Of a stretch of 64,000 bases of DNA, positions 53,074 to 61,205 are shown in pieces. The notes under the pieces are model-generated. The model was given only the letters and a program-made list of their open reading frames with translations. It searched no databases and was not told where the DNA came from. Both the position numbers and the translations under genes were made by a program. This DNA comes from an uncultured Lachnospiraceae bacterium (lineage in GTDB: Bacteria; Bacillota; Clostridia; Lachnospirales; Lachnospiraceae): assembly GCA_910584915.1 (NCBI GenBank), contig CAJUDM010000012.1:1-64000 (forward strand). The letters are read 5' to 3'. Each line of letters starts with the position of its first letter. Within the stretch, counting starts at the first letter, position 1.

Positions 53074-54308
53074 GATTTTGGAAAAGAATGTTCGGAAGAA
53101 AAAAGGGAGAGAGTGCATTTCGCGTGATGGATGAGGGAGCGGCGCATGAGGTACCTGTTTTTCACCGGGAGAATATCAATATTCACAACAGACAGGAGAG
53201 GGAACAGTATATCAGGAGCGCGTTGGAGCAGATTGCCGACGCGGAGCGGGAGATACATCATCTGGAATATGAATATAACATGGTCACGTCCCACCTCACG
53301 GATATCGAGGAGCTGGAGCGCCTGCCCGACATGATGCAGATGGAAGTGAAGGAGATGGCGGAAAAGCTGAGTGCCCTGGAGAGGACGCAGACGGGTTATA
53401 AAGAAAAGAAAAACCGCATATCGGACGAGGATTTTTCCAGGATGGAACAGCTTGGAGGCGATGTGGAAGAAGGAATAAAGAAGCTGAGGGAGGCTGAGGA
53501 ATATCACAAGCTGGTCAAGAGCGATATGCGCAGATTAAACGGTGAGCGGCATGCCTATGAGTACCGGCAGGAGGAACTGGAGCAGGAGTTAAAGAACGCC
53601 TCGGGCATTGCGGCGATCTGCTTTGGCGCGCTGGTCGTGTGTCTGATCGTCCTGTTTGTCCTGCAGGTTGCACTGCAGTTTGACACGAAACTGGGGTATG
53701 TATTTGTGGTCGGTATCGCAGCGGTGGCGATATTGAAACTGTTCTTAAAACATGGCGACGCGGGACGGGAGATCGTCCGGGTGGAAAAGGATATCAACCG
53801 TCTGATCCTGCTGCAGAACACGGTGAAGATACGCTATGTCAACAACAAGAACCTGTTGGATTATCTCTGCCTGAAATTCCATGTGAAAAGATCTGCGGAA
53901 CTGCAGTCTCTCTGGGACCGCTATACGGAGGAGAAAGCGGAGAGAGAACAGATGGAGCAGGCTTCCAAGGATTATATCTACTATCAGAAAGAATTTTTGA
54001 AGCTTCTGCGCAGATCCCGCATCCGGGATACAAGCGTATGGCTTCATCAGGTCGGAGCAATTCTGGATGAACAGCAGATGACGGAACTGCGCCAGGGGCT
54101 TGTGGGGCGCAGAAAAGCGCTCCGGGAACAGATGGACTATAACAGGGAACTGGCGGGAGCCGCCCAGAGGGAAGTGACGGATATCAGCGGAAAGTATCCG
54201 AAATACAAGGGGGAGATACTGGAGCTGATCTCGGAGTATGAGAAGAAACAGCAGACAGCGGGGAATGTCAGAAGAAGGCAGCGAGTAACAGGGCAGCCGG
54301 ATGGCTGA
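53070..54308 (+). CDS. Coiled-coil protein with central double membrane hairpin
   Basis: 412 residues. Long coiled coils (about 40-185: RSALEQIADAEREIHHLEYEYN; EGIKKLREAEEYHKLVKSDMRRLNG) flank two adjacent transmembrane helices (about 187-230; IAAICFGALVVCLIVLFVLQVAL and YVFVVGIAAVAILKLFL). A second coiled-coil region follows (about 235-400). Both ends should face the cytosol, placing arms at the membrane. The start overlaps the TPR gene by four bases (ATGA), showing coupling. It closes the four-gene block, with a promoter for the next unit 45 bases later. No known family recognised. Confidence 0.75.
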   Translation: MRFWKRMFGRKKGESAFRVMDEGAAHEVPVFHRENINIHNRQEREQYIRSALEQIADAEREIHHLEYEYNMVTSHLTDIEELERLPDMMQMEVKEMAEKLSALERTQTGYKEKKNRISDEDFSRMEQLGGDVEEGIKKLREAEEYHKLVKSDMRRLNGERHAYEYRQEELEQELKNASGIAAICFGALVVCLIVLFVLQVALQFDTKLGYVFVVGIAAVAILKLFLKHGDAGREIVRVEKDINRLILLQNTVKIRYVNNKNLLDYLCLKFHVKRSAELQSLWDRYTEEKAEREQMEQASKDYIYYQKEFLKLLRRSRIRDTSVWLHQVGAILDEQQMTELRQGLVGRRKALREQMDYNRELAGAAQREVTDISGKYPKYKGEILELISEYEKKQQTAGNVRRRQRVTGQPDG

Positions 54309-54353
54309 ACTGTTACGGCAGTAAGGAGTAGTAAGAAGGAATGAATAACTGTA

Positions 54354-54382
54354 TTGACAGTTTTCCTGCAGTGTGGTACGAT
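54354..54382 (+). promoter_or_regulatory. Promoter of the amino-acid ABC importer
   Basis: TTGACA (54354-54359), a 17-base spacer and TACGAT (54377-54382). The leader of about 115 bases has a small stem (CTTTAG/CTAAAG with inner TGAT/ATCA, about 54392-54417); no T-box was found. Confidence 0.75.
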
Positions 54383-54504
54383 TAGAACGCTTTAGCCTGA
54401 TAAATTGATAAATCACTAAAGAAGAGGCGGGCGAAAAAATACAGAGACAGCGGACGGTTGTTTGCGGGATATGCACCCGGAAAGCTGAGATGAGGAGGAA
54501 TATT

Positions 54505-55293
54505 ATGAAAAAAACGGCGGCGCTTATGTTGTGCGGTGTGCTTGCAGCAGGGATGTTAGCGGGCTGCGGCGGCAATGCAGAGGAAGGAAAGACTTTTACG
54601 GTAGGGTTCGACGCAGAGTTCCCGCCCTACGGTTATGCGGATGAGAACGGCGAATACACCGGATTTGATCTGGAGATGGCGCAGGCGGTCTGCGACCTGG
54701 AGGGTTGGGAACTGGTAAAACAGCCTATCGACTGGGATGCGAAGGATATGGAGTTATCTTCCGGCGCTATCGACTGCATCTGGAACGGCTTTACGATGGA
54801 CGGGCGCGAGGACGATTATACCTGGAGCGACCCCTATATCGACAACAGCCAGGTTTATGTTGTGGCGGCGGATGCCGGCATCAGCACGCCGGCGGATCTG
54901 GCGGGCAGAGTGGTAGGCGTCCAGAAGGATTCCTCCGCGCTGGCGGCGTTGGAGAGCGAGGAGAATGCGGCTCTGCTCGCAAGTTTCGGGGAACTGACAC
55001 AGTATGCGGACTATAATACGGCATTTATGGATCTGGAGGCGGGAGGTATCGACTGTCTTGCCATGGATATCGGTGTGGCGGCTTATCAGATCGAGTCCAG
55101 AGGGGACGGTTATGTGATGCTGGAGGAGCGCCTTGCCTCCGAAAAATATGCCATCGGTTTTCTGAAAGGGAATACGGAGCTCTGCGAACAGGTACAGAAG
55201 GACATCTATAAGCTTTATGAGGACGGCAAAGTGAAGGAACTGGCGGACAAGTACGGCCTCACGGATTTTCTCTGTATAGAAGAGTATAAGTGA
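54505..55293 (+). CDS. Amino-acid ABC transporter substrate-binding lipoprotein
   Basis: 262 residues. Lipoprotein signal MKKTAALMLCGVLAAGMLAGC with lipobox cysteine 21, then a family 3 solute-binding domain (FTVGFDAEFPPYGYADENG; GIDCIWNGFTMDGRE; GISTPADLAGRVVGVQKDSSA; AIGFLKGNTELCEQV). Such proteins bind polar amino acids such as glutamine, cystine or histidine at the outer membrane face; the ligand is not resolved. ATG 54505 has GAGGAGG eight bases upstream. First gene of the three-gene importer. Confidence 0.92.
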   Translation: MKKTAALMLCGVLAAGMLAGCGGNAEEGKTFTVGFDAEFPPYGYADENGEYTGFDLEMAQAVCDLEGWELVKQPIDWDAKDMELSSGAIDCIWNGFTMDGREDDYTWSDPYIDNSQVYVVAADAGISTPADLAGRVVGVQKDSSALAALESEENAALLASFGELTQYADYNTAFMDLEAGGIDCLAMDIGVAAYQIESRGDGYVMLEERLASEKYAIGFLKGNTELCEQVQKDIYKLYEDGKVKELADKYGLTDFLCIEEYK

Positions 55294-55320
55294 TCACAAA
55301 AAACAAGGCGGAGTCTGGAA

Positions 55321-55974
55321 ATGGATCTGGGAACAATACTTCTACAACTGGGAGGCGGCCTTATCGTGTCGGTGGAGATCTTCTGCCTGACATTGCTGTT
55401 TTCCCTGCCGTTAGGACTGATCGTTGCATTTGGCAGAATGTCCCGAAACGGTATTTTGAGAACGGTCACAAAAGTATACATATCCATCATGCGGGGAACA
55501 CCGCTGATGCTGCAGCTGATCGTGGTATATTTCGGGCCTTACTATCTGTTTCATGTGCGGATCTCGGCGGCATACCGCTTTATCGCGGTGATCATCGGAT
55601 TCGCTGTGAACTATGCAGCCTATTTCGCGGAGATCTACAGAGGCGGCATAGAGTCCATGCCAAGAGGGCAGTATGAGGCGGCGCAGGTGCTTGGCTACAG
55701 CAGGGCGCAGACGTTTTTCCTCATTATCCTGCCGCAGGTGGTCAAACGGATCCTGCCGTCCGTGACAAACGAGATCATCACACTGGTAAAGGATACATCC
55801 CTTGCTTTCGTGATCGCGGTGGCGGAGATGTTCACTCTGGCGAAACAGATCGCGGCGGCGGAGACAACGATCGTGCCGCTGATGATCGCGGGCGCGTATT
55901 ATTATATTTTTAATCTGGTGGTAGCGCTCGGGATGGAGAGGATCGAGAGGCATTACAGGTATTATGAAGGGTGA
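55321..55974 (+). CDS. Amino-acid ABC transporter permease
   Basis: 217 residues, His/Glu/Gln/Arg/opine-family permease with about five helices: IVSVEIFCLTLLFSLPLGLIVAF, LMLQLIVVYFGPYYLF, then the EAA loop EIYRGGIESMPRGQYEAAQVLGYSRAQTFFLIILPQ split across the cytosolic loop. It starts 27 bases after the binding-protein gene and its end lies at the ATPase start region. Forms the homodimeric channel for the importer. Confidence 0.92.
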   Translation: MDLGTILLQLGGGLIVSVEIFCLTLLFSLPLGLIVAFGRMSRNGILRTVTKVYISIMRGTPLMLQLIVVYFGPYYLFHVRISAAYRFIAVIIGFAVNYAAYFAEIYRGGIESMPRGQYEAAQVLGYSRAQTFFLIILPQVVKRILPSVTNEIITLVKDTSLAFVIAVAEMFTLAKQIAAAETTIVPLMIAGAYYYIFNLVVALGMERIERHYRYYEG

Positions 55975-55978
55975 GGGA

Positions 55979-56755
55979 ATGGAAACAGAGAATTTGCTGG
56001 AGATCAGGCATATGCGAAAGTCTTTTGAGGGACTGGGGGTTTTGAGGGATATTTCCCTGACGGTGCGAAGAGGTGAAGTGGTGTCTGTGATCGGACCGTC
56101 CGGCTCGGGGAAGTCGACCATGCTGCGCTGTGCGACGCTGCTTGAGAGGATGGATGGCGGGAGTCTTTCCTATCTGGGGCAGGCGGTCTGCAGGATGGAG
56201 GAGGGTGAGCGGGGGGATTCCGTTTATGTCTCCAAAAGCGAGCTGAGAAGGTTTCACCGTTATTTCGGGCTGGTCTTTCAGAATTTTAACCTGTTTCCCC
56301 ATTACAGTGTGCTGAAGAATATTACGGATGCGCCGGTGAGGACGGCAGGGGCAGCGAAGGAAGATGCGGAAAAGACGGCGAGGGAGCTGCTCGCACGGCT
56401 GGGGCTGGCGGACAAGGCGGACGCCTATCCCTGTCAGCTTTCCGGCGGGCAGCAGCAGAGAGTATCGATCGCCCGTGCGCTCGCCTTAAAACCGGAGATC
56501 CTGTTTTTCGATGAGCCCACATCCGCGTTGGATCCAGAACTGACCGGGGAGGTCCTGAAAGTGATCCGCCAGCTGGCAAAAGAGCATATGACAATGATCA
56601 TTGTCACCCACGAGATGAATTTCGCGAGGGAGGTTTCCGACCGGATCCTCTTTATGGAGGACGGACTGATCCAGGAGGAGGGTACGCCGGAGGAACTTTT
56701 TCATTCGTCGAAGGAGCGGGTGCAGGAGTTTATCGGAAAACTGGCGGCATCCTGA
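55979..56755 (+). CDS. Amino-acid ABC transporter ATP-binding protein
   Basis: 258 residues of the GlnQ type. Walker A is IGPSGSGKSTMLRC, then Q-loop GLVFQNFNLFPHYSVLKN, signature LSGGQQQRVSIARALAL, Walker B EILFFDEPTSALDPEL, and H-switch IVTHEMNFAREV. ATG 55979 with AAGGG seven bases upstream is preferred to ATG 55964, which overlaps the permease end. Last gene of the importer; a terminator-like hairpin lies 100 bases downstream. Confidence 0.93.
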   Translation: METENLLEIRHMRKSFEGLGVLRDISLTVRRGEVVSVIGPSGSGKSTMLRCATLLERMDGGSLSYLGQAVCRMEEGERGDSVYVSKSELRRFHRYFGLVFQNFNLFPHYSVLKNITDAPVRTAGAAKEDAEKTARELLARLGLADKADAYPCQLSGGQQQRVSIARALALKPEILFFDEPTSALDPELTGEVLKVIRQLAKEHMTMIIVTHEMNFAREVSDRILFMEDGLIQEEGTPEELFHSSKERVQEFIGKLAAS

Positions 56756-56853
56756 TCTTCCGGACCGGATATCGCCGCCGGCATGACTGTCCGGCTGCCA
56801 GCAGGGGTTATCCATGCACATACGTTGTATAAAATATATACTGAATGAGGTAT

Positions 56854-56895
56854 CCCTGTTGTTTTCTGAGCAACAGGGTATTTCAATTTTCCATT
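56854..56895 (+). terminator. Terminator of the amino-acid importer operon
   Basis: An 8-bp stem CCCTGTTG/CAACAGGG (56854-56861 with 56871-56878) followed by the T-rich tail TATTTCAATTTTCCATTTTT. It separates the importer from the purine genes. Confidence 0.65.
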
Positions 56896-56912
56896 TTTCG
56901 TCATAACGCCGA

Positions 56913-56941
56913 TTGCATAAAAGCCGTTCATAGGTTATGAT
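56913..56941 (+). promoter_or_regulatory. Promoter of the purCF unit
   Basis: TTGCAT (56913-56918), a 17-base spacer and TATGAT (56936-56941). Transcription would start near 56948, giving a long leader of about 224 bases before purC. No PurR box or purine riboswitch core was recognised. Confidence 0.72.
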
Positions 56942-56948
56942 AGGGAGT

Positions 56949-57165
56949 AGATGACAGGAAACCTACCAGAGCATATGCGAAACTGGAGACAGCATATGCC
57001 CGGACAGTGCACAGGACAATTAAAAATAACTGAACCGTCAGGTGAAGTTATTTGCTACTTCTTGATTTGTGTAAACAGATTAAGAAGGTTCCCGTTAGAG
57101 CAGATGGAAATTTGTCCTTGGGTATCAGTGTACTGGCAGGGCATATGCGGAACTAAAATAGGAGA
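56949..57165 (+). promoter_or_regulatory. Structured purC leader with repeat-family motifs
   Basis: Perfect 8-bp hairpin GCATATGC (56971-56978 with 56992-56999) with 13-base loop GAAACTGGAGACA, equivalent to the hairpin in the transketolase repeat (loop GGAACTGGAAACA). AGGACAATT (57013-57021) and AAATTTGTCCT (57108-57118) are shared with that repeat and can pair. An inserted stem AATAACT/AGTTATT lies between. CATATGCGGAACT recurs just before the ribosome binding site. Fills most of the 416-base gene-free stretch 56756-57171. Confidence 0.65.
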
Positions 57166-57171
57166 AAACTT

Positions 57172-57876
57172 ATGGAAAAATTGGAACAGCTTTACGAGGG
57201 AAAAGCGAAAAAAGTATTTAAGACTGACGATGCGGACAGGCTGATCGTGGACTACAAGGACGATGCCACAGCCTTCAACGGCGAGAAGAAGGGCACGATC
57301 GTCGGCAAAGGCGCGATCAATAACCGCATGACAAACAGAGTGTTTCAGCTTCTGGAAAAGGAGGGTGTGCCCACCCACTACATTGAGGAGCTGAGCGAGC
57401 GCGAGACGGTCGTAAAGAAGGTGGAGATCGTACCTCTTGAGGTGATCATAAGAAATGTTGCGGCGGGTTCTTTCTCGAAGAGGCTCGGCGTGGAGGAGGG
57501 AAGGGCGCTCAAGATTCCCACCATAGAATTTTCCTATAAAAACGATGATCTGGGCGATCCTCTGATCAACAGCTATTTCGCGGTGGCGCTGGGGCTGGCG
57601 ACATGGGAGGAGATCGAGACGATCAAAAAGTATGCGTTCAGGGTGAACGATGTGTTGAAGGCGTATTTCCTGCAGGCGGATATAAAGCTGATCGACTTTA
57701 AGATCGAGTTCGGCAGATATCACGGGGAGATCATTCTGGCGGATGAGGTGAGCCCGGATACCTGCAGGCTGTGGGATGTGCATACGAACGAAAAACTGGA
57801 TAAGGACCGTTTCCGCAGGGATCTCGGAAACGTGGAGGAAGCCTACAACGAAGTATTCAACAGATTGGGATTGTAA
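57172..57876 (+). CDS. purC: Phosphoribosylaminoimidazole-succinocarboxamide synthase
   Basis: Purine step 8 (7 in some schemes): CAIR plus aspartate and ATP to SAICAR. The 234 residues have the usual single-domain layout: YEGKAKKVFKTDD at the N-terminus, the family signature EVIIRNVAAGSFSKRLG around 88-104, and the second signature region LIDFKIEFGRY and ILADEVSPDTCRLWD. AGGAG lies nine bases before the ATG. purF starts two bases after the stop, so the two are co-transcribed. Its leader contains the shared structured element. Confidence 0.97.
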   Translation: MEKLEQLYEGKAKKVFKTDDADRLIVDYKDDATAFNGEKKGTIVGKGAINNRMTNRVFQLLEKEGVPTHYIEELSERETVVKKVEIVPLEVIIRNVAAGSFSKRLGVEEGRALKIPTIEFSYKNDDLGDPLINSYFAVALGLATWEEIETIKKYAFRVNDVLKAYFLQADIKLIDFKIEFGRYHGEIILADEVSPDTCRLWDVHTNEKLDKDRFRRDLGNVEEAYNEVFNRLGL

Positions 57877-57878
57877 GA

Positions 57879-59327
57879 ATGCCGGGAGATATTTTTGTAC
57901 AGGAAGAGTTAAATGATAATCTGCGGGAGGAATGCGGCGTTTTCGGTATCTACGATTTCGACGGCGGGAACGTGGCGGAGACGATCTACTACGGTCTTTT
58001 ATCTCTGCAGCACAGAGGGCAGGAGAGCTGCGGCATCGCGGTTTCTGACACGAACGGACCGAAGAGGAAGGTCCTCTCGAGCCGGGATATGGGGCTTGTG
58101 AACGAATCGTTCAGCGCCAAGAAGCTGGGGAAACTGGTCGGAGATATCGGCGTGGGACATGTCCGGTACTCGACGGCGGGTTCCTCCACGAGGGAGAACG
58201 CGCAGCCTCTTGTACTCAACTATGTGAAAGGTACGCTGGGGTTTGCCCACAACGGCAATCTGGTGAACGCGCCGGAGCTGCGCAGGGAACTGGAGTATAC
58301 CGGCGCGATCTTTCAGACTACCATCGATTCCGAGGTGATCGCCTACCATGTGGCGAGGGAGCGGCTGAATTCCAAGACCGTCGAGGAGGCGGTGGGGCGC
58401 GCCATGGCAAAGATAAAGGGCGCCTATGCCCTGGTGATCATGTCGCCGCGCAAGCTGATTGGGGCGAGAGATCCGTTCGGGTTTAAGCCGCTGTGCATCG
58501 GAAAGCGGGACAACACCTATATCCTCGCCTCGGAGAGCTGTGCGCTGGATACGGTCGGCGCGGACTTTATCCGGGATGTGGAGCCGGGGGAGATCGTGAC
58601 GATCAGCCCGGAGAAGGGCATTGAATCGGATAAGAGCATGTGCATCAGCCCGATGGAACACGGCAGATGTATTTTTGAGTATATCTATTTTGCAAGGCCG
58701 GACAGCAGGATCGACGGCGTCAGCGTCTATCAGTCCAGAATCCTCTCGGGGAAATATCTCGCGATGGATTCCCCGGTGGAGGCGGACCTTGTGGTGGGCG
58801 TGCCGGAATCGGGAAATGTGGCGGCGCTCGGGTATTCGCTGCAGTCGGGCATTCCCTACGGCCAGGCTTTTGTGAAAAACACTTATATCGGCAGGACATT
58901 TATCAAGCCGGGGCAAAAGAGCAGGGAGAGCAGCGTGCAGGTGAAGCTGAACGCCATCAGAGAGGCGGTGGACGGCAAGCGGATCGTGATGATAGACGAC
59001 TCCATCGTCCGGGGCACCACCTCCGACAGGATCGTGCGGATGCTGCGGGACGCCGGGGCAAGGGAGGTGCATATGAGAGTCAGCGCGCCGCCGTTTTTAC
59101 ACCCCTGCTATTTCGGGACGGATGTGCCGGCAAAGGAACAGCTTATCGCCCACAACCGGAGCATCGAGGAGATCAGGCAGATCATTGGCGCGGATACATT
59201 AGGATATCTGCGGATCGAGCGGCTGAGAGAGATGGTCGGCGGCATCGGGATCTGTGAGGGCTGCTTTACGGGGCATTACCCGATCGAACCGCCCGAGGAG
59301 GATATCCGGGGGGAGTTCGAGGCATAA
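57879..59327 (+). CDS. purF: Amidophosphoribosyltransferase
   Basis: First committed step of purine synthesis: PRPP plus glutamine to phosphoribosylamine. The 482 residues carry a short propeptide before the glutaminase nucleophile cysteine (EECGVFGIYD, C19), then LQHRGQESCGIA and VGHVRYSTAGSS. The PRTase loop is VMIDDSIVRGTTSDRIV. Four cysteines (CIFEYIYFARPDSR, HPCYFG, GICEGCF) match the oxygen-sensitive 4Fe-4S site of the Bacillus-type enzyme. It starts two bases after purC; ribosome binding is weak, implying translational coupling. Confidence 0.97.
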   Translation: MPGDIFVQEELNDNLREECGVFGIYDFDGGNVAETIYYGLLSLQHRGQESCGIAVSDTNGPKRKVLSSRDMGLVNESFSAKKLGKLVGDIGVGHVRYSTAGSSTRENAQPLVLNYVKGTLGFAHNGNLVNAPELRRELEYTGAIFQTTIDSEVIAYHVARERLNSKTVEEAVGRAMAKIKGAYALVIMSPRKLIGARDPFGFKPLCIGKRDNTYILASESCALDTVGADFIRDVEPGEIVTISPEKGIESDKSMCISPMEHGRCIFEYIYFARPDSRIDGVSVYQSRILSGKYLAMDSPVEADLVVGVPESGNVAALGYSLQSGIPYGQAFVKNTYIGRTFIKPGQKSRESSVQVKLNAIREAVDGKRIVMIDDSIVRGTTSDRIVRMLRDAGAREVHMRVSAPPFLHPCYFGTDVPAKEQLIAHNRSIEEIRQIIGADTLGYLRIERLREMVGGIGICEGCFTGHYPIEPPEEDIRGEFEA

Positions 59328-59331
59328 AACA

Positions 59332-59455
59332 GCAGAATCCCGGAAAGCGCATAACGGAATATGCAGACACAAAGTGGCTGCGGATTGCGTTCGGATAAGA
59401 TGTGCTGAGACAGGGGGAATGTATCAAAAAGCGTGATGCATCTGCGGAACTGGAA
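59332..59455 (+). repeat. Leader element before purB (relative of punA element)
   Basis: Shares GCAGAATC, a GGAAAGCGC-like block, CAGAC, GATGTGCTGAG and TGCGGAACTGGAA (59443-59455) with 3891-3989. The long inverted repeat is degenerate here. It ends about 150 bases before purB, further away than in other members. Confidence 0.55.
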
Positions 59456-59585
59456 GGTAAAAAAATGGCTGAAATGCCTGGAAGAAATAGCGGGTGTGCT
59501 TGCGGATGCGCAGTGGACAGTGCATCTTGACGATATGGATTTTACATGGTCCGAAGAAAAACATGGTTTTGTACCCGATGTATAA
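59436..59585 (+). CDS. Possible small ORF (49 aa) upstream of purB
   Basis: An open frame MHLRNWKVKKWLKCLEEI... ending HGFVPDV, with protein-like composition (basic amphipathic start, acidic DDMDFTWSEEKH end). No good ribosome binding site precedes it, and its first codons lie inside the repeat element. It may be a gene remnant, a leader peptide or chance. Confidence 0.25.
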   Translation: MHLRNWKVKKWLKCLEEIAGVLADAQWTVHLDDMDFTWSEEKHGFVPDV

Positions 59586-59617
59586 ATGGATAAAAACTGG
59601 AACAGGAGGAGAAGGTT

Positions 59618-61051
59618 GTGGCAACTGACAGATATGTGAGCCCGCTATCGGAGCGGTATGCCAGCAAGGAGATGCAGTATATTTTTTCGCCGGACAAGAA
59701 GTTCCGGACATGGAGAAAGCTGTGGATCGCCCTTGCGGAGACGGAGAAGGAGCTGGGGCTTGACATTACCCAGGAGCAGATCGATGAACTGAAGGCGAAC
59801 GCGGATGACATCAACTACGATGTGGCAAAGGAGCGGGAGAAAAAGGTGCGCCATGATGTGATGAGCCATGTGTACGCTTACGGTCAGCAGTGCCCGAAGG
59901 CGAAGGGCATCATCCATCTGGGAGCGACTTCCTGTTATGTCGGGGACAACACGGATATTATCGTGATGACGGAAGCGCTTAAGCTTGTGAAGAAGAAACT
60001 GGTCAATGTTCTGGATGAACTGGCGCAGTTTGCGGATACTTATAAGGATCTGCCGACCCTTGCCTTCACCCATTTTCAGCCGGCTCAGCCGACTACGGTG
60101 GGAAAGCGGGCGACGCTGTGGATGCAGGAGTTCTGTCTGGATTTAGAGGATCTTGACCATGTGCTGGGCGGCATGAAGCTGCTTGGTTCCAAGGGGACCA
60201 CCGGCACCCAGGCTTCGTTTATGGAACTGTTTGACGGGGACCAGAAGATCATCGATATGATCGATCCGATGATCGCGAAGAAGATGGGTTTTAAGGAGTG
60301 CTACCCGGTGTCGGGGCAGACCTATTCCAGGAAAGTGGACACGAGAGTCTGCAATGTGCTGGCGGGGATCGCGGCATCCGCCCACAAGATGAGCAATGAC
60401 ATCCGGCTGCTGCAGCATCTGAAGGAGGTGGAGGAGCCCTTTGAGAAGAATCAGATCGGCTCTTCCGCGATGGCTTACAAGAGAAATCCGATGCGCAGCG
60501 AGCGGATCGCTTCCCTGTCCAGGTATGTGATGGCGGAAGCGCTGAACCCGGCGATGACATCCGCGACCCAGTGGTTTGAGAGGACGCTGGATGATTCCGC
60601 AAACAAGCGGCTCTCGATCCCGGAGGCGTTTCTGGCGATCGACGGGGTGTTGGATCTGTGCCTGAACGTTGTGGACGGCCTGGTGGTCTATCCGAAGGTG
60701 ATCGCAAAGCGGCTGATGAGCGAACTGCCCTTTATGGCGACCGAGAATATCATGATGGACGCGGTGAAGGCGGGAGGCGACAGGCAGGAGATCCACGAGA
60801 AGATCCGTCAACTCTCCATGGAGGCGGGGAAGAATGTCAAGATAGAGGGCGGCGAAAACAATCTGCTCGATCTGATCGCGGCGGATCAGGACTTCGGGAT
60901 GACAAAGGAAGAGCTGGAAGCGTGCATGGAGCCTTCGAGATATATCGGCAGGGCGCCGGAGCAGGTGGATGCTTTCTTAAGCAAAGTGGTACTGCCGATC
61001 GTGGAGGAAAACAGGGAACTGCTCGGGATGAAGGCGGAGATCACTGTATAA
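59618..61051 (+). CDS. purB: Adenylosuccinate lyase
   Basis: Catalyses two steps: SAICAR to AICAR plus fumarate, and adenylosuccinate to AMP plus fumarate. 477 residues, in the longer (eukaryote-like) subgroup common in Clostridia. Fumarase-superfamily signature GSSAMAYKRNP near 286-296; HLGATSCYVGDN and FTHFQPAQPTTVGKRA for substrate binding. GTG start with AGGAGGAG just upstream. purA follows 154 bases later. Confidence 0.96.
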   Translation: MATDRYVSPLSERYASKEMQYIFSPDKKFRTWRKLWIALAETEKELGLDITQEQIDELKANADDINYDVAKEREKKVRHDVMSHVYAYGQQCPKAKGIIHLGATSCYVGDNTDIIVMTEALKLVKKKLVNVLDELAQFADTYKDLPTLAFTHFQPAQPTTVGKRATLWMQEFCLDLEDLDHVLGGMKLLGSKGTTGTQASFMELFDGDQKIIDMIDPMIAKKMGFKECYPVSGQTYSRKVDTRVCNVLAGIAASAHKMSNDIRLLQHLKEVEEPFEKNQIGSSAMAYKRNPMRSERIASLSRYVMAEALNPAMTSATQWFERTLDDSANKRLSIPEAFLAIDGVLDLCLNVVDGLVVYPKVIAKRLMSELPFMATENIMMDAVKAGGDRQEIHEKIRQLSMEAGKNVKIEGGENNLLDLIAADQDFGMTKEELEACMEPSRYIGRAPEQVDAFLSKVVLPIVEENRELLGMKAEITV

Positions 61052-61108
61052 GGAAGGTTCCTGAAAAAAATGGAAGAACGGGCAGGAGGGATACCGCACC
61101 GAGAGAAG

Positions 61109-61205
61109 TTTGTGTCTGCGCTGCATCACGGACTTTTCAGATGTATATGTTGTGTGTGCCTGTAAAATATAAAACAATAAAGCGGCGCAGAAATGAGGAG
61201 AAATT
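61109..61205 (+). promoter_or_regulatory. purA leader sharing blocks with the nrdD leader
   Basis: TTTGTGTCTGCGC (61109-61121) and GCGCAGAAATGAGGA (61185-61199) recur before nrdD. TCTGCGC (61115-61121) can pair with GCGCAGA (61185-61191), closing a loop of about 63 bases directly before the ribosome binding site GAGGAG. The loop sequences of the two leaders differ. Confidence 0.5.

Noticed and set aside
56949..57171. Purine riboswitch or PurR box before purC
   Set aside because: The conserved guanine-riboswitch loops and junction, and a PurR palindrome, were looked for and not seen.
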